Below are positions 23,646 through 35,631 of a stretch of DNA of 64,000 bases, in pieces; position 1 is the stretch's first letter, and each line of letters begins with the position of its first letter. This stretch comes from Liolophura sinensis (lineage: Eukaryota; Mollusca; Polyplacophora; Chitonida; Chitonidae): contig NC_088295.1 of NCBI RefSeq assembly GCF_032854445.1, positions 52,187,249 to 52,251,248 of the forward strand. Direction: 5' to 3'. Under the pieces are notes generated by a model. It had not been told where the DNA came from and did no database searches. It worked only from the letters and a program-made list of their open reading frames with translations. The position numbers and the translations under genes are program-made.

Positions 23646-25400
23646 AGCTGCTTGAGGTTGTTGACGTTCACATAGTCTAGCTGTGAAATCAAGAAAGACA
23701 CCACTGCATGTATTCTATCTACATGTATGTGCACACATGAATGTGCATGTCATTGCATAAAGATGAATATCACAGATGTATGTTTGAGTCAACAGCACTA
23801 CTTGAAATTTAACCTGTCCTCAGCCTGAAGCCAGAGACTGCATGAAAGACTTCAGAATAGACGCATTGCATCAACAACACTTTTTAATATGATGTTGTTG
23901 TGATTGACAATGCAGACTGTTTCATGAAAAACTGTCTTTTAGCGACATGGAATCAAAGGAATGAAGAGCACAGTCATCCTTTTCCTTCACATTTTTGCTT
24001 GTCCTGTAGGCCTTTTCGAATCTCGAACTGCTAAGTACCGGTAATCCTTTTGTAAACCTAAATGCGTTTATCATCCATTATATTTTCCCATACCAGGCCA
24101 TAACAGTTAAAAACCTACCAGTTGTCGGCAAGGATGCTCTTAACTGACATGAGGAAAATACAAATTTTTGATTGGCTTATCGAGTACACAGTGATGAAGT
24201 GATGAACTTCATGTATAAAGGCTTGAAACTGCAGAAGGTCGTCATGTGGGTTGACCATTCCCTTTGCTAAGCTGCATTGGGTTTCAAGAATGACCTGAAA
24301 TTGAAATGGAAAAGACGGTAGAAAGTGCTGATTGCTTACTGTGTCTACTTAAGACTGTTCTGAAGTAGGGTAATTCCAGGCAGACAGCTACATCAATATC
24401 CCTCAAAATCATCAAAGATTGTATGGAATATGCTGAAATATACTTTTTCAATTAATAGCCCTTAAACATCACACTTTGATTAAGGTTTTTGTAAAATTTC
24501 GTATTTTCAGTGAGCTGCCATAGATCAGGTGAAATATATAGGGAGATCTTTGTTACGTGGTTAATATTCAGTTACGTGGTCATTTGCGCTTGAAGGCTTA
24601 ATCACTTCAGAGCTTTATCTTTGATTTACTTGGTGTATGAACTATGCTCCAGAACAAACAACATTGAAATATGTTTAAAAATGGACAGCAATAATGTTAT
24701 TCTAATGTGAGTCAGTAAAATTAATTGCAGTACTGAAATCTGTTTTTTCATGAAAAAGAATGTTTTTCAAAGTAATCCAGGGGTATCGCTACAACAGTCG
24801 GCTGAAATGACATGGAATGACCTTTCATGGTCACCACCTTTGACCTGAACACCTACAGCCGAGAGTACAGGCCATTGGCTACTGAAGCCATGTACTCAGC
24901 TAATATTATCTATCACATAAACCTGACTGAGATTTTAGACATGAAATAGTCTTTAATATGACACAGAATCATGATCCGTTAAAGAAACATGTGAACATTC
25001 AGTGTGACTCCTGTGTATTCATCTGTGGTCTGTGTCTTATATAGCGACAGTGTAATGGTACAAGCTCCTGGTAAAACACTCAGCCACTTCTATTTATACT
25101 TCTCTTCTCAAAGGTATGCTGCATTGTTACAGGTTTTATCTGTTTGTTAGAAATTTTTTCTTTCCTCGCCCCCCTCTCCCCGCTTTCTGTGACCCATTTA
25201 TACATTCATACTGTACATCGAACATTTGATTGTCACAGCATGCATAATGTGTGTGCATGTGAAGCATTTGGTCAGTTCTAGTCCAGTTTTGTTGTATTTC
25301 TTTAAATTAAATTAATAGAGATGTTTTAGGGGTTACTTGTTCATAGATTGTAGGATAATGTAACAGGTTGATATATAAGAGATATCTACCTCCAGGCTGG

Positions 25401-25475
25401 AGGGAATTTAGTTGAGTGGTAGAAACGTGGACTCCTAACCCAGAGACCGCAGGTTCAAATCCACATCTGATAAGC
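25401..25475 (+). pseudogene. tRNA-like sequence (decayed)
   Basis: Has an A box (TAGTTGAGTGG), a CTCCTAAC anticodon-loop-like segment and a perfect B box (GGTTCAAATCC) at tRNA-like spacing. The T-stem and acceptor stem do not pair well and no CCA-side acceptor is evident, so it is a tRNA pseudogene or a SINE head rather than a working tRNA. Confidence 0.45.
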
Positions 25476-25975
25476 CCTGTCACAGTACCATGAAGTTTCA
25501 GACCTCAAATGACAATCAATTCATTTATAGTCTTCCGTAGAGATCGTTATTTTCTCAGATAGTATGCGTAAAGAAAAACTTGCAAAACTTCATAATTGCA
25601 GTCCATGTTGAATTATGAAATTTGCATGATGTCCTTAAACTCTGCCATATTCAGAGACCAATTCTTTCCAGTGCATATCCAGTTTGATATGCTCTCAAAT
25701 GTGTAGTTATTACTGGTACCTCTCATGAACAGAGCTGTGGTTTCCATTATCGAATAAACCAGATATGAGCATGCTGAAGTTACTCGTACAAGTACCTCAT
25801 TAAACCCATTCTTATATACCTGTAGGACAGCAGACCAAACTAGAACAGGCAATTTTAATATAAGAATAACATTTTTGGGGGCTATAATTAAGGACAGAAG
25901 ATAACACCCAATTATGTTCAGCAAACCTTCATATCAGACAGCTATGCATATCATTTTGTTAGGTGAATACATCTA

Positions 25976-26174
25976 CTGTAATTGCAAGCGGTTTATTCAA
26001 GCATATTCTGAAGGCATTATTCTAATGTTATGAGTGATAAAATTACACTCTTTGTGAAGCCCTGAAACTGATCAATCCAACCATTGAAGCTTTGATTCCA
26101 AAATGAAATTAAGAATGTGAATAAATTGCACTGAAAGTTTCTCTGTCATAAGCGAAAAGATTAAGGAATTACGG
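25976..26174 (+). mobile_element. MITE with TA target duplication
   Basis: Bounded by TA dinucleotides (25974 and 26175). Starts CTGTAATTGCAAG and ends AAGATTAAGGAATTACGG, with the shared interior TTTATTCAAGCATATTCTG and GTGAAGCCCTGAAACTG. Confidence 0.8.
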
Positions 26175-26303
26175 TAGCTGACGTACTTTCTTGTACTTCT
26201 GTATATTGTGAAATGATTCATGGGTCATAATTTATGAAGTTAAAACTGTGGAACTATGGAAGGGTGGGATACCTTTGTTATCATCATTCCTTTAAACTTT
26301 CAG

Positions 26304-26399
26304 TTATCAGCGTCGGATTGTTTGATGGCAAATTGGGCGCTAAGGAAGGATGGCCACCGAGCAACCATGGCAACAAGTTGCTGATATCGAAGACCCGAT
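26304..26399 (+). CDS. Shank: SHANK linker exon resembling the C-terminal half of an SH3
   Basis: Enters in phase 1 after ACTTTCAG and leaves in phase 1 before GTAAGT; only this frame is open. It encodes ISVGLFDGKLGAKEGWPPSN and then HGNKLLISKTR. It can be laid over the SH3 core pattern (F/W)W-x-G-x3-G-x2-GWFP-x-(D/N): Gly-Leu-Phe-Asp-Gly replaces the usual Trp-Glu-Gly, and Gly-Trp-Pro-Pro-Ser-Asn replaces Gly-Trp-Phe-Pro. The position between ankyrin repeats and PDZ is where vertebrate SHANKs carry SH3. The N-terminal half of an SH3 was not found in the flanking intron. It is either a degenerate SH3 remnant or chance likeness in a linker. Confidence 0.75.
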
Positions 26400-26479
26400 G
26401 TAAGTCACTATGATTTTTGATGTGCTGTGCTTTGGTTATGATACCTTTGTGTTCATTGGTAATTGTTTAAATACGACTT

Positions 26480-26752
26480 GGGGCCACTGTGGCTCAGTTG
26501 ATTAGCACGCTAGTGCAGCATAATGACCCAGGAGTCTCACCAATGCGGTCGCAGTGAGTTCAAGTCCAGCTCATGCTGGCTTCCTCTCTGGTCATACGTG
26601 GGAAGGTCTACCAGGAACCTGTGGATTGTCGTTGCTTCTCCCGGGCTCTGCCCGGTTTCTACCCACTATAATTCTTGCCGCATTGGCATAAGTAAAATAT
26701 TCTTGAGTACAGCATAAAACACCAATCGAATAAATGAATAAATGAATAAATA
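26480..26752 (+). mobile_element. SINE family A copy
   Basis: Full-length diverged copy: GGGCCACTGTGGCTCAG head, GTTCAAGTCC B box, tail GAGTACAGCATAAAACACC with TAAATGAATAAATG repeats. Confidence 0.92.
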
Positions 26753-26960
26753 ATACACCTGCGTGGTATTCAATGACTGTGGAAGTTATTCCATTAACAC
26801 AAATCACCCAGTCGTGTTATTATGTCTCCCTGTAACCATGTTTTTGGGAAGATATTTTTTTTGTGTGTTATCCTGTGTGTCAACAGTGACCTCGTCGCCC
26901 GTGGGAATGGGGCTGTTTGTCTCTCTGTGATGCAGTGCATTCTGTGTCACCATTCGTGTT

Positions 26961-27329
26961 GAGTGAGTGATTGAGTGAGTGCTTGGGGTTTAATGTAGTA
27001 CTTAACAATTTTTCAGTGAAGTGACGACGAAGGAGTCCGTAGAGTGCATGTAATGTGCCTCCTTGTTGCAGGACGGACTTCCTGCAATCTCTCTTTTATC
27101 TAGTACTGCTTCACTGAGACGACTTACCAAAGGCAATTAAGCCGCCTCACCCGAGCCATTATACTGATACGGGTCAACCAGTCGTTGCACTATCCCCTTC
27201 ATGCTGAACGCCCAGCGAGGAAGTTACAAGTTCCTCTTTTGAGGTCTTAGGTGTGACTCGATCCAGGATTGACTATGTATCTACGGCCTCCCAAAGCAGA
27301 CGCTCTAGCAACTGTGCTATCAGGACGAG
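26961..27329 (-). mobile_element. SINE family B copy, reverse, full length
   Basis: Longest family B copy here: from GAGTGAGTGATTGAGTGAG through AACAATTTTTCAGTGAAGTG and ACTGAGACGACTTACC to the reversed tRNA head (CTCTAGCAACTGTGCTATC). Flanked by similar CATTCGTG / CATTCATG. Confidence 0.93.
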
Positions 27330-27650
27330 TCATTCATGCTGGAATTCATCATGTACTAGGATAACTATATTCAAACTGTCTGATTCTGGTTTTGTTTGTT
27401 CTGGCTTAACAGAATATTCCAGAATTTTTCACTATTACATTTCTTAACCTTGGCAGTTACCAAAATATAATCATATGTAATCCTCAAAGAATACTACATA
27501 ATATGTTGAAATCAGATGATTTTGAAAATCTGGATTTTCAAATGATTTATTATATGTGTCAGGTATGCATTTATTGTTTTATTAACAGTCTGATAATGGA
27601 GCCAGTGTCATTGATTTGTAATTGTGTCACATCTGTGGTGTTCATTTTAG

Positions 27651-27723
27651 CTGGGTCTCTGGGGGACTTGGGAGAAGCATTAAACATGGATAGGAATACT
27701 CTTGCCGCTCTGGTGGAGGCAAG
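27651..27723 (+). CDS. Shank: SHANK linker exon
   Basis: Begins in phase 1 after TTCATTTTAG and ends in phase 2 before GTAAGT. Joined to its neighbours it reads SGSLGDLGEALNMDRNTLAA and then LVEAR, a probable short helix. The phase 2 exit fits exactly the single-base entry of the exon at 43864. No known domain is recognised. Assignment to the gene rests on splice signals, phase and collinearity. Confidence 0.8.
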
Positions 27724-28630
27724 GTAAGTGCATGCTTATGCTGCCTTTTTTCTTTTTTTTTTCCAGCATTTTATGTGTTTTTGTAACAGAATGACTCGTG
27801 GCATATTTTGTTTCATTTTGTGAATGACGCCTGTAAAGACTAAGGGGCTGTATTCAGCTTTCATTTTCAGTTCAGATTAGGACTGTCAACATACCCTACA
27901 CAAGCAGGGTGGGCACGATGGATTTGTATGCCAGCCCACGACAAGTTGGCATTCCAAGTTGTGGCCTTTTCAGTTGACTACAAATGTCTTTACAAAGTGT
28001 TCAGCAAGAGCGAGCACACACAACTGGCGTATTGATATGAACTATATTTCAGTAGATGTTGTGACGAGTCGTACAAATCACGTCTGAGGTTGTAAACCTC
28101 TTGACACTGAGCGCGTGTTCATTGTAAACTTTTGTAGTATTATTACATGTAGGAATCGTCCCGACAAAATCGCGAGCTAACCTCTAGTATTCTGCGACTG
28201 ACGTGTTTGATCCAAACTTACACCCAGTGCAGGTGCAGTAATAAAGATTGTAAAACTTATGACTTGTCTGCACCCAAAGGACTTCCTTCCGTAGCCATGT
28301 TTCGCACAGGCTATCATGCGGTTTCTTTTTCTCGACAAGTACTACAGTTTTATAGTAATTCATACGTATATGCAAATAGTTAGGTCCGCTTGGCCTGTGT
28401 CTAGCCAGAATCCCTATCCACATGTTGCTCTTGCTGGCAGATCTAAACTATTATCAGTTTGAGTGAGGCACGTTGAGTCCAGCTGATTTGCATCCATCTT
28501 CCGGCCACGCTTAGTCCTCGAGCTATGGCTGGACATGGTCCCTAAGTTTGGGGAAGTGCGGTAGTCATCTGAAACTGTTTTTGTCTTCACCTGTAGAGGA
28601 GAATAAATCTGTATTTACTCAGACAGACCT

Positions 28631-28727
28631 CATTCAGCTGCACATGTCTGATTGAGTGATTACATTCAGCTGCACATGTCTGATTGAGTGATTACATTCA
28701 GCTGCACATGTCTGATTGAGTGATTAC
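28631..28727. repeat. 32-bp triplicate repeat
   Basis: Three direct copies of a unit with CATTCAGCTGCACATGTCTG and ATTGAGTGATTA. Confidence 0.93.
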
Positions 28728-30619
28728 TGGAAGTGCGATTGTGAGAATTACTGCTTGTGATTAGAAAGGAGTAGAAATGAGCAAACAGAACACTAGAGGA
28801 TTGGCAGACATGGCTTCCATAAGGTTCTGCATGTTTGTATTCATAGTTAAGATGAGAGCACTGCAGTAGCTTTATAAAACGCTTAACCATTGCTTATGAG
28901 ATAATGCAAGCATGAGCTCCTGATAATAGATTGATGAGGCCAGAACCAGTTTGTTCAACTCACTATGTTCTTGAACACATGCTTGAAGTACCCAGTCATA
29001 CCCTGAGTGCTGGCATCCAACAATAGTGAAAGCAAAGTTAAGTTGGAATGTTAAGGTTGGCACCATACCCTCTCTATAATTTGAGGCTCATTTTGGGATC
29101 TGTATACCATGATGACTTGAGAGGGCTGTTGTCTTATGTCGTAACCTCGCTTTGTAGAGTAGAGGGTTACCAGTAGTGATCGGTAACAGTAGTTCACACC
29201 TCTGTCAAACCTCAGTTAGCTTCACCAGATGGACCAGATTAGGAGAAGACACCCTGTCGGGTTTTGGAAAGATTCACGTGTTGTGCCATTGAACGGCTGT
29301 TTTTCAGTGGTGTTCAAAACTCTGCACACATTGATAAGCCTTTATAAACTGCAACATTAAGGGAAACTAAAGTTTTTGGGGTTTTCCACTTGCAATACAT
29401 GAGTACATTGCATTTGTGAGATATAGTCATTGAAAGTCAGTCAAGTTCCTTCACCAAGGAAGTTGTGATTCATATGAAATTCAGATTCAGAGATTCGATT
29501 GCAAGGCTGTTGTGGAAATTGTATTTACGCATAGTGCATTGTGCATAGGGGAGGTAACTCTGTTACCAATTACCCAGTTTTCTCCCTTCTTTTTTTCTCC
29601 ATAGTTTGGAGTCAGATACCTTAACCATTCCGTGACAGTTTAGGCAGAAAGGTTGAGGGATAATGGTAATTTGTACTTTACAAAGTAAAAGAAAATTATT
29701 TCTGCAAGAAACACTCAACACCAAAATTTATGTGATGAAATGTCATTAATATTAACAAGTATTACAAGTATTACAGGTAATTGTTGGGAAGTGAAAAAAA
29801 CGTTTCCCACCATTTCCCAGGTCGAAGGTACATGGAAATGTACATGGTTCTGAAATCTTCATGCCTGTGATACATGTGTTTCCAGGCATACCAGGCTAGG
29901 GCAGTTGTGGATATTTGTACTGACTGGTGTCAGAGTGCTCTATGCTAAATACTATATTATGAAATGATTGTTTGTCCAAATTCGAGTAAATCTTGGCTCG
30001 AAATCAAGCTATGCTTAGCATGAATTTGTAACATTTGAGCATGCTTTTACAGTTATTACTAGATAAATGCACACAGTGAAAGTCTGCCTTCAGGTTTGGC
30101 ATGCTTGGTTTACCGTCACAGGTGATTTGCATAAGCTTTATCCACATTGTTAAATCAGTCATCAAACAAACATCAGCTTACGATATTGCATAGCATAGTT
30201 TATAGAACACTACTGGGAAAATTGCATGGAGAATGTTTTTTTAAAGGAAATGGCAAAAAGATATTTTCACTAGGCTGATTCCCCTGTTGGTTTAAATATC
30301 CCACATAAAAGCGAATCTGTGTCAATATAATTGCCTTTTTGTTTTTAAACTTTTTATACAAGAGTGTATACTGAGAAATTAGGTTGTGGTTTGCATTGTA
30401 TAAACTGTCTGGAAAGGCTGGCTTTTATAGGCCAGGGTAGGCCTGCACTCCTGCTGGCTTGCCAATATCCCCCCACTGTGAGCTCTTTGCAGGAGACGTC
30501 TGAGATTTTGTTGCAAACTTCAGAGTGTCTCTTGTTTTTATTATGGAAGCTGCCATGTCATCTCGCAGATGTAGCTGATGTATAAAATCAGCTATATAAA
30601 AAGAAGCGGCCATGTCACA

Positions 30620-30747
30620 TTCCCCTCTGTGCGTACGTGTGAAGGCCTGTGAGCACCCTGTGTATGGTTGGAGGTTTCCTTCCACCATAAGGCTAGCTGC
30701 CAGCGTGTAAGAAAATATTGAGTATGGCGTAAAAACAAACAAATAAA
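30620..30747 (+). mobile_element. SINE family A diverged fragment
   Basis: GTGTGAAGGCCTGTGAGCAC, CCACCATAAGGCTAGCTGCC and GAGTATGGCGTAAAAACAAA follow the family A 3' half with many changes. Confidence 0.7.
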
Positions 30748-31279
30748 TGTGGAAACATGGATGGAAAATGTTGGATATTTTCACCATTCCTAAATTTCCT
30801 TTACAGATCTGACACAGGAAGATTGATGCCTTAAAATTGAGGGGAAATGACATTTATTCCAAAGCAAATAAACAAACCTAATTTTAATTTTGTTAGAAAT
30901 GAAATGGGATGGGTTATGTTTGTTTATTGTTTGCGTCACTGATGTTAGTTATCAGTGCCTGGAGGAGTATCGTATCATAGAAATCATGTCGCAAGGAGAA
31001 TAAACTATCAAAGCCAGCACCTGAAAGACAATCACTAGATTGAGCAATTAAGTCATGTGCATGTGCCACAGGTGTGTTAGCATTCCTTCACTGTAAATGT
31101 ATGTTTAGAGTGAGTGACGTATGTTATAGCTCAAGGTTACATGCATATACATGGGTGGTGGAGAATCCTGGTGTACAGAACAAACCATTTGCTTAGGCAA
31201 CTTTCCAGTTTCTCACCTTCAATGACAGGACAAATAAAGTTAGGTTCTTTACATGTAGATTCAAGATTTAGATTATACA

Positions 31280-31402
31280 TTTACACCTGTGCATGTACAT
31301 GTAGACCTGTCATGTACATGTACACCTGTGCTTGTACATGTACACCTGTGAATGTACATGTACACCTGTGAATGTACATGTACACCTGTCATATATACAT
31401 GT
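31280..31402. repeat. 20-bp minisatellite of GTACATGTACACCTGTG
   Basis: About five or six copies of a 20-bp unit, GTACATGTACACCTGTGAAT and variants, containing the palindrome GTACATGTAC. Confidence 0.92.
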
Positions 31403-32172
31403 ACATGTAGCCAAATAAAGAGTGGGGAGGCTAAGGTCAGATTTACAGCTTTCTACTACTGCCTAGGATAATTCATACTTTTACTGCTGAAAGTTGTTTG
31501 GTATACCTGTGTACACAGGGACAGAAGTCAGCAATTAGGAGCTGTAGTCCTCTACATATATATATATATACGTGTATGTAGGACAGGTAAACAAGGTAAG
31601 CTTAAGCTGGAGGCTGAATACCTGGCGTAGCTGGCAGTTGTTTGGAAATCGTTCATGCATGAATGTCAGATTGTTTCCGTGTGAATTTCCGCCTGGGAAT
31701 GCACCTGATTGACTTTATTTCGTTTGAAGATTTCCGTATGATGGATGATTATGAAATTAAGACAGACATAGCATGTACTGTATGTATGAGTGTGAGCACA
31801 TCCTACTTGTGTAATATGTGTAGTCACAGATCATTGCAGTGTAACTTTTTCAGTATATCGTCTTGAAATTGGAACTGTTCTTCACATAAAGTTTTTATTA
31901 AAAAAAAAAAAACAAATTGCATGAGGTAAAATCACCTATAATTTCATGGCTATTGGCGCTCAGCACTAAAAGATGAGAGCAAGGAAACCGGACTAGCTGA
32001 ACTGGGCTCAGTATGAAGTGATTGAGCGGCATGTCATGTCTGGTGTCTGCGGCACAATACTTCAGTGACAGCAGCACTTTGGTGGCATGGACTGGCACTG
32101 CTGAAAGAAGACACAATACATGTGCACGTGCACACACCTATAATGACTTTAAACCCCAAGCATACATACATA

Positions 32173-32375
32173 CTGTAATTCTTCAACCTTTTTACATATA
32201 TATAAGGTGTTTATTCAAGCATATTCTGAAGGCATTATCCTGTGTAGACTGATGAAATTATATTTTTTGTGAAGCCCTGAAATTGACTAATCTAACCGAT
32301 ATAGTTTTGTCTCCAAAATCTACCTAAAAAAAACATAAAGTGCAATGAAAATTGCTCTTTCATATGTAAAAAGCA
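32173..32375 (+). mobile_element. MITE copy
   Basis: Left end TA + CTGTAATTCTTCAACCTTTT, interior TTTATTCAAGCATATTCTG, AAGGCATTAT and GTGAAGCCCTGAAATTG as in the other copies. The right terminal repeat is worn. Confidence 0.78.
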
Positions 32376-32529
32376 TAAATATTTAAAATACATAAATATA
32401 TGTATGAATAATATATTTCATGGAATTTTTCGTCCGGTAACCATACTCATTTTTCACCCAGCTATACTATTTGTAGATTATCACAGAAAATCTCGATTGA
32501 TTAATAGTAGATCACATTTGACGTGAGGA

Positions 32530-32632
32530 TTTTTTTTCACCAAATCACATTTAACTTCAGGATTTTTCACCAAATCACATTTAACTTCAGGATTTTTCAC
32601 CAAATCACATTTACATCAGGATTTTTCACCGA
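32530..32632. repeat. 30-bp minisatellite
   Basis: Repeated CACCAAATCACATTTAACTT then CAGGATTTTT, about three and a half copies, with single-base changes. Confidence 0.92.
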
Positions 32633-33182
32633 CTTGCAATCACAATTCTGAACTTCAGTGCAGCTTTTTACAGGTGCAAAATTCTTTTCTTAGTAGAGAA
32701 TTCATACAATTTGAAGTGATTTTTTTTCTTGTAATACGCTATAAACCACTATTATTGGTGAAAATTTAATTGGATGTGTCAGTGGGGAGTCGCTTGTTAG
32801 TAAAATATCACCCCAGTAATTTAAACCTATGGACCTGTAGGGATTAGAATTATGTGCATAAGTGAATAATAATTTATATTATAATAATTTTGCTGCATGT
32901 AGATCTGCACATGAAGGTTACATCCAAACGTTGTTTTGGGACATGAAGCAATCTTATGCCGCAACAGGTCCGCGAATGATGTTGTCAGTCTAGATATTAT
33001 GTACGGAATGCAGAGATCTCATGAAGATAATGTTCTCCTTGCCATATTGGGCACACATGTGATCCTGCAGATCTGGATGTTATCTTTAGGACACGCAGAG
33101 ATCTCTTAAAGACAATGGTTGCATTGTGATTCTCTAGATGTAGATGTTGTCATCAGACATGCAGAGATCTCATAAAGACAAT

Positions 33183-33212
33183 AACCCCCCCACCCCCACT
33201 CCCCACCCCCGT
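33183..33212. repeat. C-rich tract
   Basis: CCCCCCCACCCCCACTCCCC followed by ACCCCC. The opposite strand could form a G-quadruplex. Confidence 0.75.
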
Positions 33213-33962
33213 GGATGATACAACCCTGCTGATTCTCTGTTCTTAGTCTAGTATCAGAATACATAGTATGTGTTAGAATCAGAACTAAAGGTGTTTAGAG
33301 CCATAAAGTTTTATAGTTGCGGGTTGGGCAGGGTCCTTTAAGGAATGACTTGCCCAGATGAAGTTTAGGTTGTCCTGTGAGAAGCTGGGCCAGTGGTTCT
33401 GCTCTCCTTTTTATCTGTGGAACAGAAACCATTTATATTTCACAGAAATAACTGGTTACTGGTGAAAGAAGTAATTTCTGCTTGGCCAGGACTGTCAGTA
33501 TTTCTAACCAGCTTTCTTATATTTCATCTCATGATTTTTATAATAATACAGATCTGTTGTCAAACAGAGGTGTATAGGCTACAGCTGCTACAAGGAATTC
33601 TAATTTCTTCAGGACCCAAGGCTGTATTGTTTTAGCTCAGAAAATTATTATGAAAGGTATGCTCGACTTTGAGAGGTGTTTATTTTTCGATCTGTTTTGT
33701 TTATCTGTGGCTTATCCTGTATGTAAACAACCTTAGGTGATACATGTAGCTGACTGGCAGCTATGTGATGTGGCCTGCACATGAAGTCATGAAAACTCAC
33801 TGACGGGAACAAATTAAAAATTCATAGTTTACAAGGAAGTTGTTTACAATGTAAGTCTTTTTTTTTTTGCATATAGATAGAGCAAAATAACACTAGGGGC
33901 TATTCAATCATTGATTTGGTGCTTGTATATTATATACCATAAATTAACAAATTCCTGACTTA

Positions 33963-34180
33963 CCTTAATTCCTCAACTTTTTTGCATATGACAGAGCAAA
34001 TTTCAGTGCAATTTATGCACATTTATAATTAGATTTTTGGGAGAAAAAAAACAACAGTTGGATTGGTTAATTTCAGGGTTTCATAAAAAGTATAATTTGA
34101 TCAGTCAACACTGAATAAAGCCTTCAGAATATTCTTCAATAAACACTTTGCAAACATGCGAAAAAGTTGAAGAATTACAG
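33963..34180 (-). mobile_element. MITE, best preserved copy
   Basis: A 218 bp element between TA dinucleotides (33961 and 34181). Left terminal repeat CCTTAATTCCTCAACTTTTT and right AAAAAGTTGAAGAATTACAG are inverted copies of each other. The interior matches the other copies in reverse. Confidence 0.88.
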
Positions 34181-34775
34181 TAGTGTATTGTTGTATAAGA
34201 ATCAGTGTTAAAAAAAATGTTAGTGTTGGTATCTCAAAAAAAAAAAAAAAAAAATACAGCATACATGTAAATGGAGCTCTGGGTGTGCATGCATGTAAAG
34301 CACAAAAAGCCCAGGGGGATATTCCATTGTTGATTCTAGGTGTATATATGAAACACCATAAATTACCAAATTCAGGACTTGTGTATTAGAATCTTTATGC
34401 ACTGAAGCTTTCTGTTATGATGAATCCTACAGGCGAACTCTTTGATATCAAATCTTAAGTTTTCCTTTATATATTTACAACAGAGTGCTGAGTATCACAT
34501 TAATTAAGTTTACCTGTGCAGAATTTAGGGCTTTCATAAAATTCTTGAATAAAAATATGTTATAGGCACGTACATGTACATGCAGATGGAGTTGATATAC
34601 ATGTATGTATTTTAACAAAATATTGGTGATTTGCCATTATGATCGCAGTTTGAGTTTAAGCTATATTATGGCAGTGTATTTCAGTTTGTTTGCCATAAGG
34701 GCCTGGCCTATATATATATATATATATATATGTATGTTAGGCAGCCATTAACAGCTAGATTAAGCCTTTTATAGT

Positions 34776-35069
34776 GAGTAAGTGAGTGCTTGGGGTTTAA
34801 CGTCATACTCAACAATTTTTCAGTCATATGACAACGAAGGAATCCTTATGGTGTATGTAATGTGCTTCCTTGTTGCAGAACGGATTTCCACCGTTCTTTT
34901 ATCTAGTGCTGCTTTACTGAGACAACTTACTGAAGGCATGTAAGCCGCCCCACCCGAGCCATTATACTGATAGGGGTCAACCAGTCATTGCACTATCTCC
35001 TTCATGCTGAACGCCAAGCCAGGGAGTTACAACTTCCTCTTTTAAAGTCTTAGGTGTGACTCGAAGCAG
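34776..35069 (-). mobile_element. SINE family B copy, reverse, head truncated
   Basis: From GAGTAAGTGAGTGCTTGGGG and TTTAACGTCATACTCAAC to GGTGTGACTCGA, where the tRNA head is missing. Flanked by the 8 bp duplication TTTATAGT (34768 and 35070). Confidence 0.92.
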
Positions 35070-35631
35070 TTTATAGTTTGACTCACTGTTTAATTTGCAC
35101 TTGTGGTTTACAACATGCCAATCACTGCAGCCTGTTAGTATGTCCAGATGTCACCTGTATCAGCCTGGTTTCCCTTTATTCACATGTGGAGGTGAATGGC
35201 ACTTTTCAAGGCACTCAGTGTTGGGATTTTATCCATAAATTTGCAGCTGCTGGCCCACATATTTAAAAGAAAACCAAACTCTCAAATGCATTGTATTGGA
35301 AACAAGCCTATTGATTGTGGCGAGTTTCTAGGAAAAGTATTGGATACCATGCTTGCTTTAGGGAATTATTAGATGTGTCGTCCATCAGTGAGTGGGAAAA
35401 CAGAGTTCACACTGTCATTTACGTGGCTTATTTGGTTGGTGCACACAACATATACAAGGTTTGTTATTAATCATCAAAGTGATCAGCAGAAACGTTAGGA
35501 ATCTGACATGTTGGAAACCTCAGGTAGAATACTAAATGTAGAGAACGGAGTTATTAAGGCTTCCTCATTATTTTATTCTGCCTTTTCCCAACATCAAAAG
35601 AACCTTACGGTACATGAGACCATATATATGG

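Larger units (their letters stand above)
22872..26303 (+). other. SHANK intron
   Basis: Carries the possible alternative last exon at 23395, a tRNA-like sequence at 25401 and a MITE at 25976. The stretch 23650-25400 shows nothing recognisable. I searched by eye for the N-terminal half of an SH3 here and did not find it. Confidence 0.7.
26400..27650 (+). other. SHANK intron with two SINEs
   Basis: Contains SINE A at 26480 and SINE B at 26961; the remainder is AT-rich intron. Confidence 0.75.

Noticed and set aside
30425-30853. Reverse-strand open frame of about 142 codons
   Set aside because: Overlaps a diverged SINE A fragment and shows no family likeness.
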